Shown here: positions 1 through 5,671 of the stretch, one piece after another | How the letters are laid out: every line of letters begins with the position of its first letter | Position numbering within the stretch: the stretch's first letter is position 1 | Source of the DNA: an uncultured Collinsella sp. | Lineage (GTDB): Bacteria > Actinomycetota > Coriobacteriia > Coriobacteriales > Coriobacteriaceae | Length of the DNA: 5,877 bases | Assembly (NCBI GenBank): GCA_958447445.1 | Contig: CAUDAE010000112.1 | Span: forward strand, 1-5,877 | Reading direction: 5' to 3' | Made by a program: the position numbers and the translations under genes | Notes under the pieces: model-generated | Databases searched by the model: none | Told to the model about the DNA's origin: nothing | The model's input: the letters and a program-made list of their open reading frames with translations, nothing else

Positions 1-103
1 GGCATGACCAGAAGGTCTATGCCGTCCTCTTTTCATGCCAATTTGTTCGCTCTGGTGGGCGCTCGCTGTCGGTGCCAAAACATCGGCATTGCCATGATCC
101 AAG
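1..103. other. unassigned stretch at the window edge
   Basis: I recognise no gene here. Two plus-strand frames run open from the window edge (to about 126 and about 113), so the 3' end of an upstream plus-strand gene is possible, but neither translation resembles a family I know and neither has a start in view. A short 7-base inverted pair (GGCATGA at 1-7, TCATGCC at 33-39) is present but could be chance. Confidence 0.3.
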
Positions 104-134
104 GTAGTCATTGGGGACGTTCTTAAACGACTAC
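104..134. repeat. REP-like short stem-loop
   Basis: GTAGTC at 104-109 pairs exactly with GACTAC at 129-134; after one A/C mismatch the stem continues for two more pairs (TT 111-112 with AA 126-127). The loop holds GGGGACGTT. Small imperfect palindromes with a GGGGAC-type core are typical of REP elements mobilised by single-strand Y1 (RAYT/IS200-like) transposases. I assign it to that class by resemblance only; no transposase is in the window. It lies downstream of pdxT and abuts the larger hairpin that begins at 134. Confidence 0.45.
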
Positions 135-215
135 ATAGCATGAGAGTGGATAATCTCCCGGTTTGAGTCTGCATTCAAGCTCAAAGTGGGAGATTATCCA
201 CTCTCATTTGCTATG
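134..215. repeat. 82-base long hairpin downstream of pdxT
   Basis: The arms TGAGAGTGGATAATCTCCC (141-159) and its exact reverse complement (188-206) make a 19-bp perfect stem. It is extended outward by CATAGCA (134-140) pairing with TGCTATG (209-215) across a two-base bulge, and inward by TTTGAG (162-167) pairing with CTCAAA (180-185), leaving a 12-base loop. It begins about 30 bases past the pdxT stop and could act as an mRNA 3' end stabiliser or transcription barrier. No T-tract follows on either strand, so it is not a standard intrinsic terminator. The length and symmetry suggest a dispersed repeat family rather than a gene-specific element, but only one copy is in view. Confidence 0.8.
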
Positions 216-247
216 CGTCCGAAAATCCACGCTCGTTTGTTTTCTGC

Positions 248-835
248 CTACATTTGGAGGAAGAGCTCGTGGAGGTGGGTGTCTTCATCGAGTTCGGGGT
301 GGAAGGTTACGCCGAGCTGGTTGTCTTGGCGGGCGGCGACGATGCGGCCATCGACTTCGGCCAGGGCCTCGGCATCGCCGTGCACCTCAACGATGCGGGG
401 CGCGCGGATAAACGTCAGCGGCACTTCACCGTCGATGCCGGCTACCTGCCCCTTGGTTCGAAAGCTGCCGAGCTGCCTGCCGTAGGCATTGCGCTCGACA
501 AGTACATCCATGGTTGCCAAACGCGGCGTGCCCTTATCGTCATGGGCGGCAAGGTCGTGAGCCAGTAGAATCAGGCCGGCGCAGGTGCCCAGGACGGGCA
601 TGCCTTCAGCGATACAGGCACGAAGCTCCTCGAGCATGTCCAACTCATCAAGCAGCTTCCCTTGAACGGTAGACTCGCCGCCGGGAAGTACCAGACGGTC
701 AAAGTCCTGCTTCAAATCAGCCGCCTGCCTCAACTCTATACAACGTGCGCCCAGCTCGGACAGCCTCGCCTCGTGCTCGGCAAAAGCGCCTTGGACCGCC
801 AGCACGGCGACCGTTTGGTCTGCATAATCGCTCAT
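248..835 (-). CDS. pdxT: pyridoxal 5'-phosphate synthase glutaminase subunit PdxT
   Basis: This is the cytosolic class I glutamine amidotransferase that hydrolyses glutamine and feeds the ammonia to PdxS for PLP synthesis. At 195 residues it has the usual family length. Visible motifs are the N-terminal VLAVQGAFAEH segment (residues 10-21), the oxyanion/substrate loop PGGEST (51-56), the nucleophile Cys85 in GTCAGLILL, GRQLGSF (119-125), and the His179-Pro-Glu181 signature, giving the triad C85/H179/E181. The ATG at 835 is preceded by GAAAGGA with six bases of spacing, which fixes the start. It follows pdxS by 20 bases on the same strand, so the two are co-transcribed. No residue expected for catalysis is missing. 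After the stop the transcript runs into the 134-215 hairpin. Confidence 0.96.
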   Translation of the reverse strand: MSDYADQTVAVLAVQGAFAEHEARLSELGARCIELRQAADLKQDFDRLVLPGGESTVQGKLLDELDMLEELRACIAEGMPVLGTCAGLILLAHDLAAHDDKGTPRLATMDVLVERNAYGRQLGSFRTKGQVAGIDGEVPLTFIRAPRIVEVHGDAEALAEVDGRIVAARQDNQLGVTFHPELDEDTHLHELFLQM

Positions 836-855
836 GTGCGATCCTTTCTGCTGGA

Positions 856-1746
856 CTAGCGCCCGCGCTCCTCCATGATAATCTCGATCTCGTCGGCGTT
901 GATGCCCACCATGGCCTCGCCCAGGTCCTCCGAAAGCTCGGCGATGAGCTTGGCATCGGTGAAGTTTGCCACAGCCTTGACGATGGCGGCGGCGCGTTTG
1001 GCGGGGTCGCCGCTCTTAAAGATGCCCGAGCCGACAAAAACGCCCTCGGCGCCCAGCTGCATCATCAGCGCGGCGTCGGCGGGGGTCGCTACACCGCCGG
1101 CGGCAAAGTTCACGACGGGAAGCTTGCCCGTGGCATGGACCTCGCGCACCAGATCGACCGGAACCTGCAGCTGCTTGGCTGCCTCAAAGAGCTCATCGTC
1201 GCGCAGGGCAACAACGTCGCGGATTTGCTTTTGGATCTTGCGCATGTGACGCACGGCTTGGACGACGTCGCCCGTGCCCGGCTCGCCCTTGGTTCGAATC
1301 ATCGTGGCGCCCTCGGCAACGCGGCGCAGTGCCTCGCCCAGGTCGCGGGCGCCGCAGACAAACGGCACGTCAAACTGGGCCTTGTCGATGTGATAGACGT
1401 CATCGGCAGGGGAGAGAACCGCGGACTCATCGATGTAGTCGATCTCGATGGCCTGCAGGACCTGCGCCTCGACAATGTGGCCGATGCGGCACTTGGCCAT
1501 AACAGGGATGGAGACGGCCTCCTGGATGCCCTTGATCATCTTGGGGTCGCTCATGCGCGAGACGCCGCCCGCGGCACGGATATCGGCCGGAATGCGCTCG
1601 AGTGCCATGACGGCGCAGGCGCCTGCCTCCTCGGCGATGCGCGCCTGCTCGGGTGTGGTGACGTCCATGATGACGCCGCCCTTGAGCATCTGCGCGAGCT
1701 CGCGATTGAGTTTGACGCGATCGGCCTTGCTGGTCTGTTCTGCCAT
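856..1746 (-). CDS. pdxS: pyridoxal 5'-phosphate synthase lyase subunit PdxS
   Basis: This is the (beta/alpha)8-barrel subunit that condenses ribose 5-phosphate, glyceraldehyde 3-phosphate and PdxT-derived ammonia into PLP; in the family it forms a dodecamer decorated with PdxT. It has 296 residues, normal for PdxS. The family landmarks are in place: GGVIMDV with Asp28, VMAKCRIGH with Lys85, RTKGEPGTGD with Lys153, and the phosphate-binding glycine segments NFAAGGVATPAD (213-224) and VFVGSGIFKS (236-245). These correspond to D24, K81 and K149 of the Bacillus subtilis enzyme with a constant offset of four. The frame is open to an ATG at 1788, but the ATG at 1746 starts at the conserved protein N-terminus and has AAGGGAG five bases upstream, so it was chosen. 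First gene of the pdxST operon, divergent from pdxR. Confidence 0.97.
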   Translation of the reverse strand: MAEQTSKADRVKLNRELAQMLKGGVIMDVTTPEQARIAEEAGACAVMALERIPADIRAAGGVSRMSDPKMIKGIQEAVSIPVMAKCRIGHIVEAQVLQAIEIDYIDESAVLSPADDVYHIDKAQFDVPFVCGARDLGEALRRVAEGATMIRTKGEPGTGDVVQAVRHMRKIQKQIRDVVALRDDELFEAAKQLQVPVDLVREVHATGKLPVVNFAAGGVATPADAALMMQLGAEGVFVGSGIFKSGDPAKRAAAIVKAVANFTDAKLIAELSEDLGEAMVGINADEIEIIMEERGR

Positions 1747-1800
1747 GGTTGCTCCCTTGGTTGGCATGTGCATTGCTTGACGGAACATCCTATCGGGGAG

Positions 1801-1822
1801 CTGGGTATGACAAAATACTCAG
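1801..1822. promoter_or_regulatory. imperfect palindrome over the pdxS -10 region
   Basis: CTGGGTAT (1801-1808) and ATACTCAG (1815-1822) are inverted with one mismatch around a six-base centre. The palindrome covers the proposed pdxS -10 and reaches the likely start point, a position where a bound regulator would block or remodel initiation. It is a candidate operator; which protein binds is unknown. Confidence 0.35.
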
Positions 1823-1840
1823 TTTTCGAGATAATTACAA
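1812..1840 (-). promoter_or_regulatory. putative pdxST promoter
   Basis: Read on the minus strand: TTGTAA (-35, 1840-1835), a 17-base spacer, then TATTTT (-10, 1817-1812). Each hexamer matches the housekeeping consensus at four of six positions. Such a weak promoter fits activation by a MocR/PdxR regulator. The transcript would begin near 1805, leaving about 60 bases of leader before the pdxS ATG. Confidence 0.45.
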
Positions 1841-1880
1841 GGTCAGACTAATACCAGATTGAATGACTTAATAAGGTCAG
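1839..1880. promoter_or_regulatory. candidate PdxR operator: direct repeat AAGGTCAG
   Basis: AAGGTCAG occurs at 1839-1846 and again at 1873-1880, 34 bases apart (about three helical turns), in the pdxS/pdxR divergent gap. PdxR-type MocR regulators are known to bind direct repeats in such gaps. The first copy overlaps the pdxS -35. The second lies just upstream of the pdxR start and overlaps its ribosome binding site, a position suited to autorepression. An eight-base repeat could be chance, so this is a proposal only. Confidence 0.35.
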
Positions 1881-1891
1881 GTGATAGGCTC

Positions 1892-3328
1892 ATGCTTGAC
1901 TACAATTTGGAAAAACGCGGCGAAGCATCGCTCTATGAGTATGTTTACCAGCAAATTCGAGATGATATCGTAGCTGGACGCATTGTGGCGGGGGAGCATT
2001 TGCCGTCTAAGCGCGCCTTTGCCAGTCATCTGGGAATCAGTGTTATTACCATCGAGAATGCATATAGCCAGTTACTCGCTGAGGGCTATATTTGCTCAAT
2101 ACCACGTCGTGGCTACTACGCTTGCGAGCTTCCGGATGCACCGGTTTTGCCTTTGGCTTCGGAGGGCATCGACCGAGATGCCGTCTCTGTGGACCCCAGC
2201 GCGCATGATGTCCGCGGGCGGGTCGAGCAATTCGACGCACTTTCTCCTTCCGCTTTGGAGGCGGCGCGGCTTTGGCAAAGCGCACTGCGGGCGACGCTGG
2301 CATCCGAAGACGAGCGCGAGATCTTTTCGCCCGCACCGGTACAGGGCACCGTTCGGCTACGATGCGCAATTGCTCATCATCTGCGCGGGACGAGGGGTAT
2401 GAATGTCGACCCCGACAACATTGTTATCGGTGCGGGCGCCCAGCTGCTTGATACCATGTTGGTTCAGCTGCTTGGCGCGGACAAGGTGTATGCCGTTGAG
2501 GATCCGGGCTATTTGCGCCTGACGCGCATCTATCAGGCTATGGGCTGCCAAGTACGACATATCCCGTTGGATGACGACGGCGTGGACCTGAGCGCTCTGC
2601 AGAAAACTGGGACCGATGTCCTTCACCTTATGCCGTCCCATCAGTATCCCACCGGTCTTGTGACGAGCATTGCGCGTCGCTATGCGCTGCTGAGCTGGGC
2701 CGCCGAGCGACCAGGTCGGTACCTCATCGAAGATGACTTTGATTGTGAGTTTCGCCTTGCCGGCAAGCCAATTCCCGCGCTCGCGTCGATCGATGCCTCC
2801 CAGTCGGTTATCTACACCAACACGTTTTCGAAGAGCCTTTCATCGGCGTTGCGTTTGGCGTACATGGTGTTGCCCGACGAGCTGATGGAGCGGTTTAGGC
2901 GCGACCTTGGTTTTTACGCCTCGTCGGTTAGCTCCATAGATCAAGTTGCATTGGCTCGCTTGCTGGAATCGGGTGATTACGAGCGTCATGTGAACCGCGT
3001 GCGCGTTCGTGCTCGCGAGGCGCGTGATAGCCTGGCGGCGCTTGTACGGAAGGCATTTCCGGCAGGGGAAGTCTCGATCGAGCATGCAGACGCGGGCCTT
3101 TACTGTATCGTGGTTGCGGAGCGTGGAACGGGCAGAAGCACTTTTGCACGGGCCCTCACGCGCTCGAGCATCCCTTTTATCGATATCGGTGACTGTTTTT
3201 GGTGTGCCGATGGCGCATCTGTCCCTGAAAACTCAACTCAAATTCTTGTTCAGTATGACGATCTGAGTCCAAAAGTACTAACTACCTTGGAATTGCAGCT
3301 AATGGGGGGCACTCTGCAACCTAAGTGA
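1892..3328 (+). CDS. pdxR: MocR-family PLP-sensing regulator, probable PdxR
   Basis: A 478-residue fusion of a GntR winged helix-turn-helix (about residues 13-77, with LPSKRAFASHLGIS and RRGYYA) and a fold-type I aminotransferase domain (about 110-470). The second domain keeps the PLP-binding features: GAGAQ (180-184), HQYPTG (250-255), EDDFDCEF (280-287), the Schiff-base Lys314 in TFSKSL and Arg321 in LRLAY. In this family PLP is a sensed ligand rather than a catalytic cofactor. Divergence from pdxST makes PdxR (activator of pdxST, usually a repressor of itself) the likely identity. The ATG at 1892 has AGGTGA seven bases upstream; an in-frame TTG at 1859 adds eleven residues outside the family and has no clear ribosome site. 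The last codon and the TGA stop lie inside the 119-base repeat at 3323, so the C-terminus was probably set by that element. Confidence 0.92.
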   Translation: MLDYNLEKRGEASLYEYVYQQIRDDIVAGRIVAGEHLPSKRAFASHLGISVITIENAYSQLLAEGYICSIPRRGYYACELPDAPVLPLASEGIDRDAVSVDPSAHDVRGRVEQFDALSPSALEAARLWQSALRATLASEDEREIFSPAPVQGTVRLRCAIAHHLRGTRGMNVDPDNIVIGAGAQLLDTMLVQLLGADKVYAVEDPGYLRLTRIYQAMGCQVRHIPLDDDGVDLSALQKTGTDVLHLMPSHQYPTGLVTSIARRYALLSWAAERPGRYLIEDDFDCEFRLAGKPIPALASIDASQSVIYTNTFSKSLSSALRLAYMVLPDELMERFRRDLGFYASSVSSIDQVALARLLESGDYERHVNRVRVRAREARDSLAALVRKAFPAGEVSIEHADAGLYCIVVAERGTGRSTFARALTRSSIPFIDIGDCFWCADGASVPENSTQILVQYDDLSPKVLTTLELQLMGGTLQPK

Positions 3329-3441
3329 GTAGACTTTTGGCGTGATGGCGAGCAGGCAGTTTTGTAGCAAGCTATCTACCTGCGGTTTTGAAAAGCAGGA
3401 TGACCGGCCTGCTCGGGATGTTCAAAAAAGTCTACTCACTT
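3323..3441. repeat. 119-base inverted-end repeat, copy A
   Basis: The ends are perfect 16-base inverted arms (AAGTGAGTAGACTTTT at 3323-3338 and its complement at 3426-3441). The element matches copy B at 4742-4860 at 92 of 119 positions with no gap and in the same orientation. An extra internal pair, GAGCAGGC (3350-3357) with GCCTGCTC (3407-3414), would lengthen the hairpin here but is not kept in copy B. The left end contributes the pdxR stop. The size and ends resemble a MITE or a large palindromic interspersed repeat. No target-site duplication is evident. As RNA it could also end or protect the pdxR transcript. Confidence 0.88.
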
Positions 3442-3474
3442 GCCGCGCAAAGCTCCTGCATGCGAAAAAATGGG

Positions 3475-3540
3475 GTTTTCAACAGAACTTCGTCCAGCTC
3501 TTGGCAAGCTTTTGGCCAGTTGGGGAGGGCTGTTGAAAAC
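3475..3540. repeat. inverted repeat in the pdxR-nuclease gap
   Basis: GTTTTCAACAG (3475-3485) and CTGTTGAAAAC (3530-3540) are exact 11-base inverted copies around a 44-base centre that itself has a small TGGC/GCCA pairing. It sits between repeat copy A and the nuclease gene. The rest of the 3442-3617 gap holds no ORF I would defend; GC-rich mirrored bits near 3555-3580 are present but unassigned. It could be part of a larger composite repeat with copy A, or a terminator-like hairpin. Confidence 0.55.
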
Positions 3541-3623
3541 TTGGCAGTCCGTTCGGCGCCATTTTTGGTGCGTTCGCGCCAATGCGTGACTGACTGGGTT
3601 GAAATTCGTGTTTTCCTGTGCCT

Positions 3624-4751
3624 ATGAAGGATCTAGTTTGTGACATATCGGCTTTTAGGTACTGGCGTTTGCCCCCTCAGGTTCGTGCTTTGTGTCCGCC
3701 GCTTCCACGGCCGGAAGAAGACCGGCAGCGATATGACCTTGCCCGTAATCCGACGGCTGCGGTTGTGCTCGGCTTTCCGTTGTATACATTGGTCCGGACG
3801 AGAAACAAGCGGACTTGTCCTGCCAGCATTAGGCAGCGGCTGTTTCTTGGTGAGCTCCCCAGGGAATCCGTGCTGGAAACGGAGCATGGGTTTTTGGTTA
3901 CGTCTCCTCTACTGACGACATTCATCATGTCGCGGCATCTGACGGATCTTCAGCTTCTTTTGGTATTGGCGGAGATGTGTGGCTTGTTTGCGGTGTGTGC
4001 CCTGCCGGCGGCACTTGAGGCGGAGCTTTCGCGTGCAATTGATTCGGGCGCGATTTCGACAACGTTCGGTTGGGTGCGCTGCCCGTCCGAGGACGGCACC
4101 GCCTCAAATTTATGGCGTCGAGACGCTTTGGTTTTGGGCGGAGACCTTGACCGTTTTTGTTCAGATGTTTGCGGGATGCGTTGCGGCAATAGATTTATGG
4201 CGGTATCGCAACTCGTTCCATTGGGTGCCGCGTCGCCTTTTGAGGTCGAGGCGTATTTGTTGCTTGGACTGCCGCGAGCCCTGGGAGGCGAAGGTTTTTG
4301 CGGCATAGAGCTTAATGTTGAAGTGATGCTAAGCACAAGTGCTCGAGCGATTGTGGGAAAGTCCCGTGTATATATCGACGTACTTCTTTCTTCGCCGGAC
4401 GGCAGGCGACAGGTGGCCATTGAATGTCAGGGAAAGGCCTCGCACGGACGCGCAGGGGATGGCCTGCGTGACGCTGACCGCATGACGGCCCTTCAGGCCA
4501 TGGGCTACGATGTGCTTCTCCTGACACACAGACAGATATCGGATGAGGATAGATTCCGCGCGATCGTTAAGGCCATATGCAGGATGCTCGATGCTGAATA
4601 TCGTGATAAAAGCTCGGATGAGCAAAGGGCTGAGATATTACTCCGGTCTGAACTATTCATTGACTGGACAAAATTGGGAGTAATCGACGGAAAGATGCCC
4701 GTTAGACACAAAATGGCTCGATCGTGGACGGCTGCGAATCTAAGTGAGTAG
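3624..4751 (+). CDS. AbiEi/DUF559-like protein with probable PD-(D/E)XK nuclease domain
   Basis: A 375-residue predicted cytosolic protein with no signal peptide or membrane segment. The layout recalls actinobacterial AbiEi/DUF559 proteins: an N-terminal SAFRYWRLPP segment (about 9-18), a TSPLLTTFIMSRHL helix (93-106), then SPFEVEAYLLLGLPR (204-218) and a C-terminal Vsr/DUF559-type fold. Candidate active-site residues are Glu207, Asp252 (VYIDVLL), Glu267 (IECQGKASHG), His274 and Asp283/Asp285 in LRDADRM. The usual E-x-K or E-x-D is E-C-Q here. Cysteine is frequent, including a C-x3-C-x3-C run at 179-187. The start is uncertain: the ATG at 3624 and a GTG at 3618 are both possible and neither has a good ribosome site. 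Its own stop (TAG) and last two codons lie in repeat copy B; copy A lies upstream. It stands alone, without a recognisable partner toxin or methylase. Base composition looks less GC-rich than pdxST, consistent with an accessory gene. Function is inferred from layout only. Confidence 0.82.
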   Translation: MKDLVCDISAFRYWRLPPQVRALCPPLPRPEEDRQRYDLARNPTAAVVLGFPLYTLVRTRNKRTCPASIRQRLFLGELPRESVLETEHGFLVTSPLLTTFIMSRHLTDLQLLLVLAEMCGLFAVCALPAALEAELSRAIDSGAISTTFGWVRCPSEDGTASNLWRRDALVLGGDLDRFCSDVCGMRCGNRFMAVSQLVPLGAASPFEVEAYLLLGLPRALGGEGFCGIELNVEVMLSTSARAIVGKSRVYIDVLLSSPDGRRQVAIECQGKASHGRAGDGLRDADRMTALQAMGYDVLLLTHRQISDEDRFRAIVKAICRMLDAEYRDKSSDEQRAEILLRSELFIDWTKLGVIDGKMPVRHKMARSWTAANLSE

Positions 4752-4860
4752 ACTTTTGGCACTTTGGCGACTAGGTCGTTTTGCAACAAGGCATTTACCT
4801 GCGGCTTTATAAAGTGATATGGATGGTCTGCTCGGCAAGTTCCAAAAAGTCTACTCACTT
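4742..4860. repeat. 119-base inverted-end repeat, copy B
   Basis: Same length, orientation and ends as copy A. The first 19 bases are identical between copies, as are the last 17, with a conserved TACCTGCGG near the middle. In this copy the inverted arms extend outward by two more pairs (CT at 4740-4741, AG at 4861-4862). The left end carries the TAG stop of the nuclease gene. The element sits between two convergent genes (nuclease on plus, rubrerythrin on minus), a typical location for bidirectional termination or for tolerated insertions. Confidence 0.88.
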
Positions 4861-4927
4861 AGTTTTTGACGAGAGACCGATGCCGAAGATAGCTCTATTT
4901 CAGGGCGTTAACAAGTTCGTGAGGCAC

Positions 4928-4959
4928 GAAAAAGGCCCGAACCAATACGGTTCGGGCCT
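4928..4959 (-). terminator. intrinsic terminator of the rubrerythrin gene
   Basis: On the minus strand an 11-base perfect stem (AGGCCCGAACC at 4933-4943 against GGTTCGGGCCT at 4949-4959) with a five-base loop is followed at once by a run of Ts (complement of A 4929-4933). It lies 35 bases past the rubrerythrin stop. A small six-base palindrome (TTCGTG/CACGAA, 4916-4930) follows it. Confidence 0.92.
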
Positions 4960-4993
4960 CATCGAGCTTGAGGTTATGTCTCAGGCGGTTGGC

Positions 4994-5554
4994 TTAGCCG
5001 AAGTAGCGCTTGAGCAGGCCGGCGAAAGCCTTGCCGTGGCGAGCCTCGTCGCGAGCCATCTCGTGCACGGTGTCGTGGATGGCATCGAGGCCGGCGGCCT
5101 TGGCACGCTTGGCAAGATCGGTCTTGCCGGCGGTGGCGCCGTTCTCGGCCTCAACGCGCATCTCGAGGTTCTTCTTGGTGGAGTCGGTCACGACCTCGCC
5201 CAGCAGCTCGGCGAACTTGGCGGCATGCTCGGCCTCCTCGTGGGCAGCCTTCTCCCAGTACAGGCCGATCTCGGGATAACCCTCGCGATGAGCGACGCGA
5301 GCCATGGCCAGGTACATACCGACCTCGGAGCACTCGCCCTCAAAGTTGGCGCGCAGGTCGGCAACGATGTCCTCGGAGACGCCCTCCATCTTGGCGACGC
5401 CCACGACGTGCTCGGCAGCCCACTCGAGCTGGCCCTCCTCCTGCTTCAGGAAACGAGAACCGGGAACGCCGCACTGGGGGCACTTGAAGTCCTCGGGCAG
5501 CTGGTCGCCGTCGAACTCTTCCACATAACCGCAAACGGGGCAAACAAACTTCAT
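4994..5554 (-). CDS. rbr: reverse rubrerythrin (N-terminal rubredoxin, C-terminal diiron domain)
   Basis: A 186-residue cytosolic non-haem iron protein that reduces hydrogen peroxide, and in some anaerobes also oxygen, to water using electrons from NADH via a reductase and rubredoxin-type sites. Domain order is inverted relative to classical rubrerythrin. A rubredoxin-like iron site with Cys5/Cys8 (CPVCG) and Cys25/Cys28 (CPQCG) comes first, then a ferritin-like four-helix domain. The candidate diiron ligands are Glu74 (FEGEC), Glu107-x-x-His110, Glu137 and Glu170-x-x-His173. This order matches the reverse rubrerythrin of Clostridium acetobutylicum, which is peroxide-responsive. The frame is open upstream to 5659, but the ATG at 5554 begins exactly at the domain and has AAAGGA seven bases upstream. 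It is a single-gene unit with its own promoter and terminator, divergent from the gene starting at 5811. Confidence 0.95.
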   Translation of the reverse strand: MKFVCPVCGYVEEFDGDQLPEDFKCPQCGVPGSRFLKQEEGQLEWAAEHVVGVAKMEGVSEDIVADLRANFEGECSEVGMYLAMARVAHREGYPEIGLYWEKAAHEEAEHAAKFAELLGEVVTDSTKKNLEMRVEAENGATAGKTDLAKRAKAAGLDAIHDTVHEMARDEARHGKAFAGLLKRYFG

Positions 5555-5638
5555 GATTCGATCCTTTCGATCGATGGCGATTGTGCGCTCGTCCGATCCC
5601 GTAAGGGCCCTCTCCGGACGTGCGTCTTGACGAGTTCT

Positions 5639-5666
5639 ATTATCCATAAATGCAACCAAATGTGAA
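5639..5666 (-). promoter_or_regulatory. putative rubrerythrin promoter
   Basis: On the minus strand TTCACA (-35, 5666-5661) and GATAAT (-10, 5644-5639) are separated by 16 bases; both match the consensus at five of six positions. Transcription would start near 5632, giving a leader of roughly 78 bases before the ATG at 5554. Confidence 0.55.
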
Positions 5667-5671
5667 GCCTA

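Noticed and set aside
1..126. Open frame running in from the left edge (to a TAA at 124-126), possible 3' end of a gene
   Set aside because: Only about 40 codons, unrecognised translation, and a competing open frame over the same bases; too weak to call.
1747..1788. Fourteen-residue N-terminal extension of PdxS from an ATG at 1788
   Set aside because: The ATG at 1746 has AAGGGAG at good spacing and matches the family N-terminus; the extension would cross the leader.
745..1851. Long plus-strand open frame (368 codons) antisense to pdxST
   Set aside because: It lies opposite two genes with complete catalytic motifs, is low in complexity (Gly/Ala/Leu/Asp-rich) as expected for the complement of GC-rich coding DNA, and has no ribosome site.
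3342..3536. Small plus-strand ORF of 64 codons starting inside repeat copy A
   Set aside because: The equivalent frame in copy B has an internal stop and the differences between copies are not biased to third codon positions, so it does not look like a peptide gene.
3599..3628. Promoter for the nuclease gene (TTGAAA, 18 bases, TATGAA)
   Set aside because: The -10 would overlap the ATG at 3624 and place the transcript start inside the coding region; plausible only if translation starts much further downstream, which would remove the conserved N-terminal segment.
4742..4858. Minus-strand frame across the repeat in which copies A and B share a peptide-like pattern (KPQV-xx-LLQN)
   Set aside because: Roughly half the residues agree, but copy A has an in-frame stop after four codons; the similarity follows from DNA identity alone.
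3315..4868. Target-site duplications flanking the 119-base repeats
   Set aside because: The bases directly outside each copy (CT on the left; GC in A and AG in B on the right) do not form a direct duplication; AG in B only extends the inverted arms.
5555..5659. 35-residue N-terminal extension of rubrerythrin from an ATG at 5659
   Set aside because: It would start upstream of the proposed promoter start point; the rubredoxin domain begins exactly at the ATG at 5554, which has AAAGGA.
4781..5665. Long plus-strand open frame (294 codons) antisense to rubrerythrin
   Set aside because: It is a shadow of the rubrerythrin gene, runs through the intrinsic terminator and repeat copy B, and its translation is a Leu/Gly/Ala-rich string without motifs.
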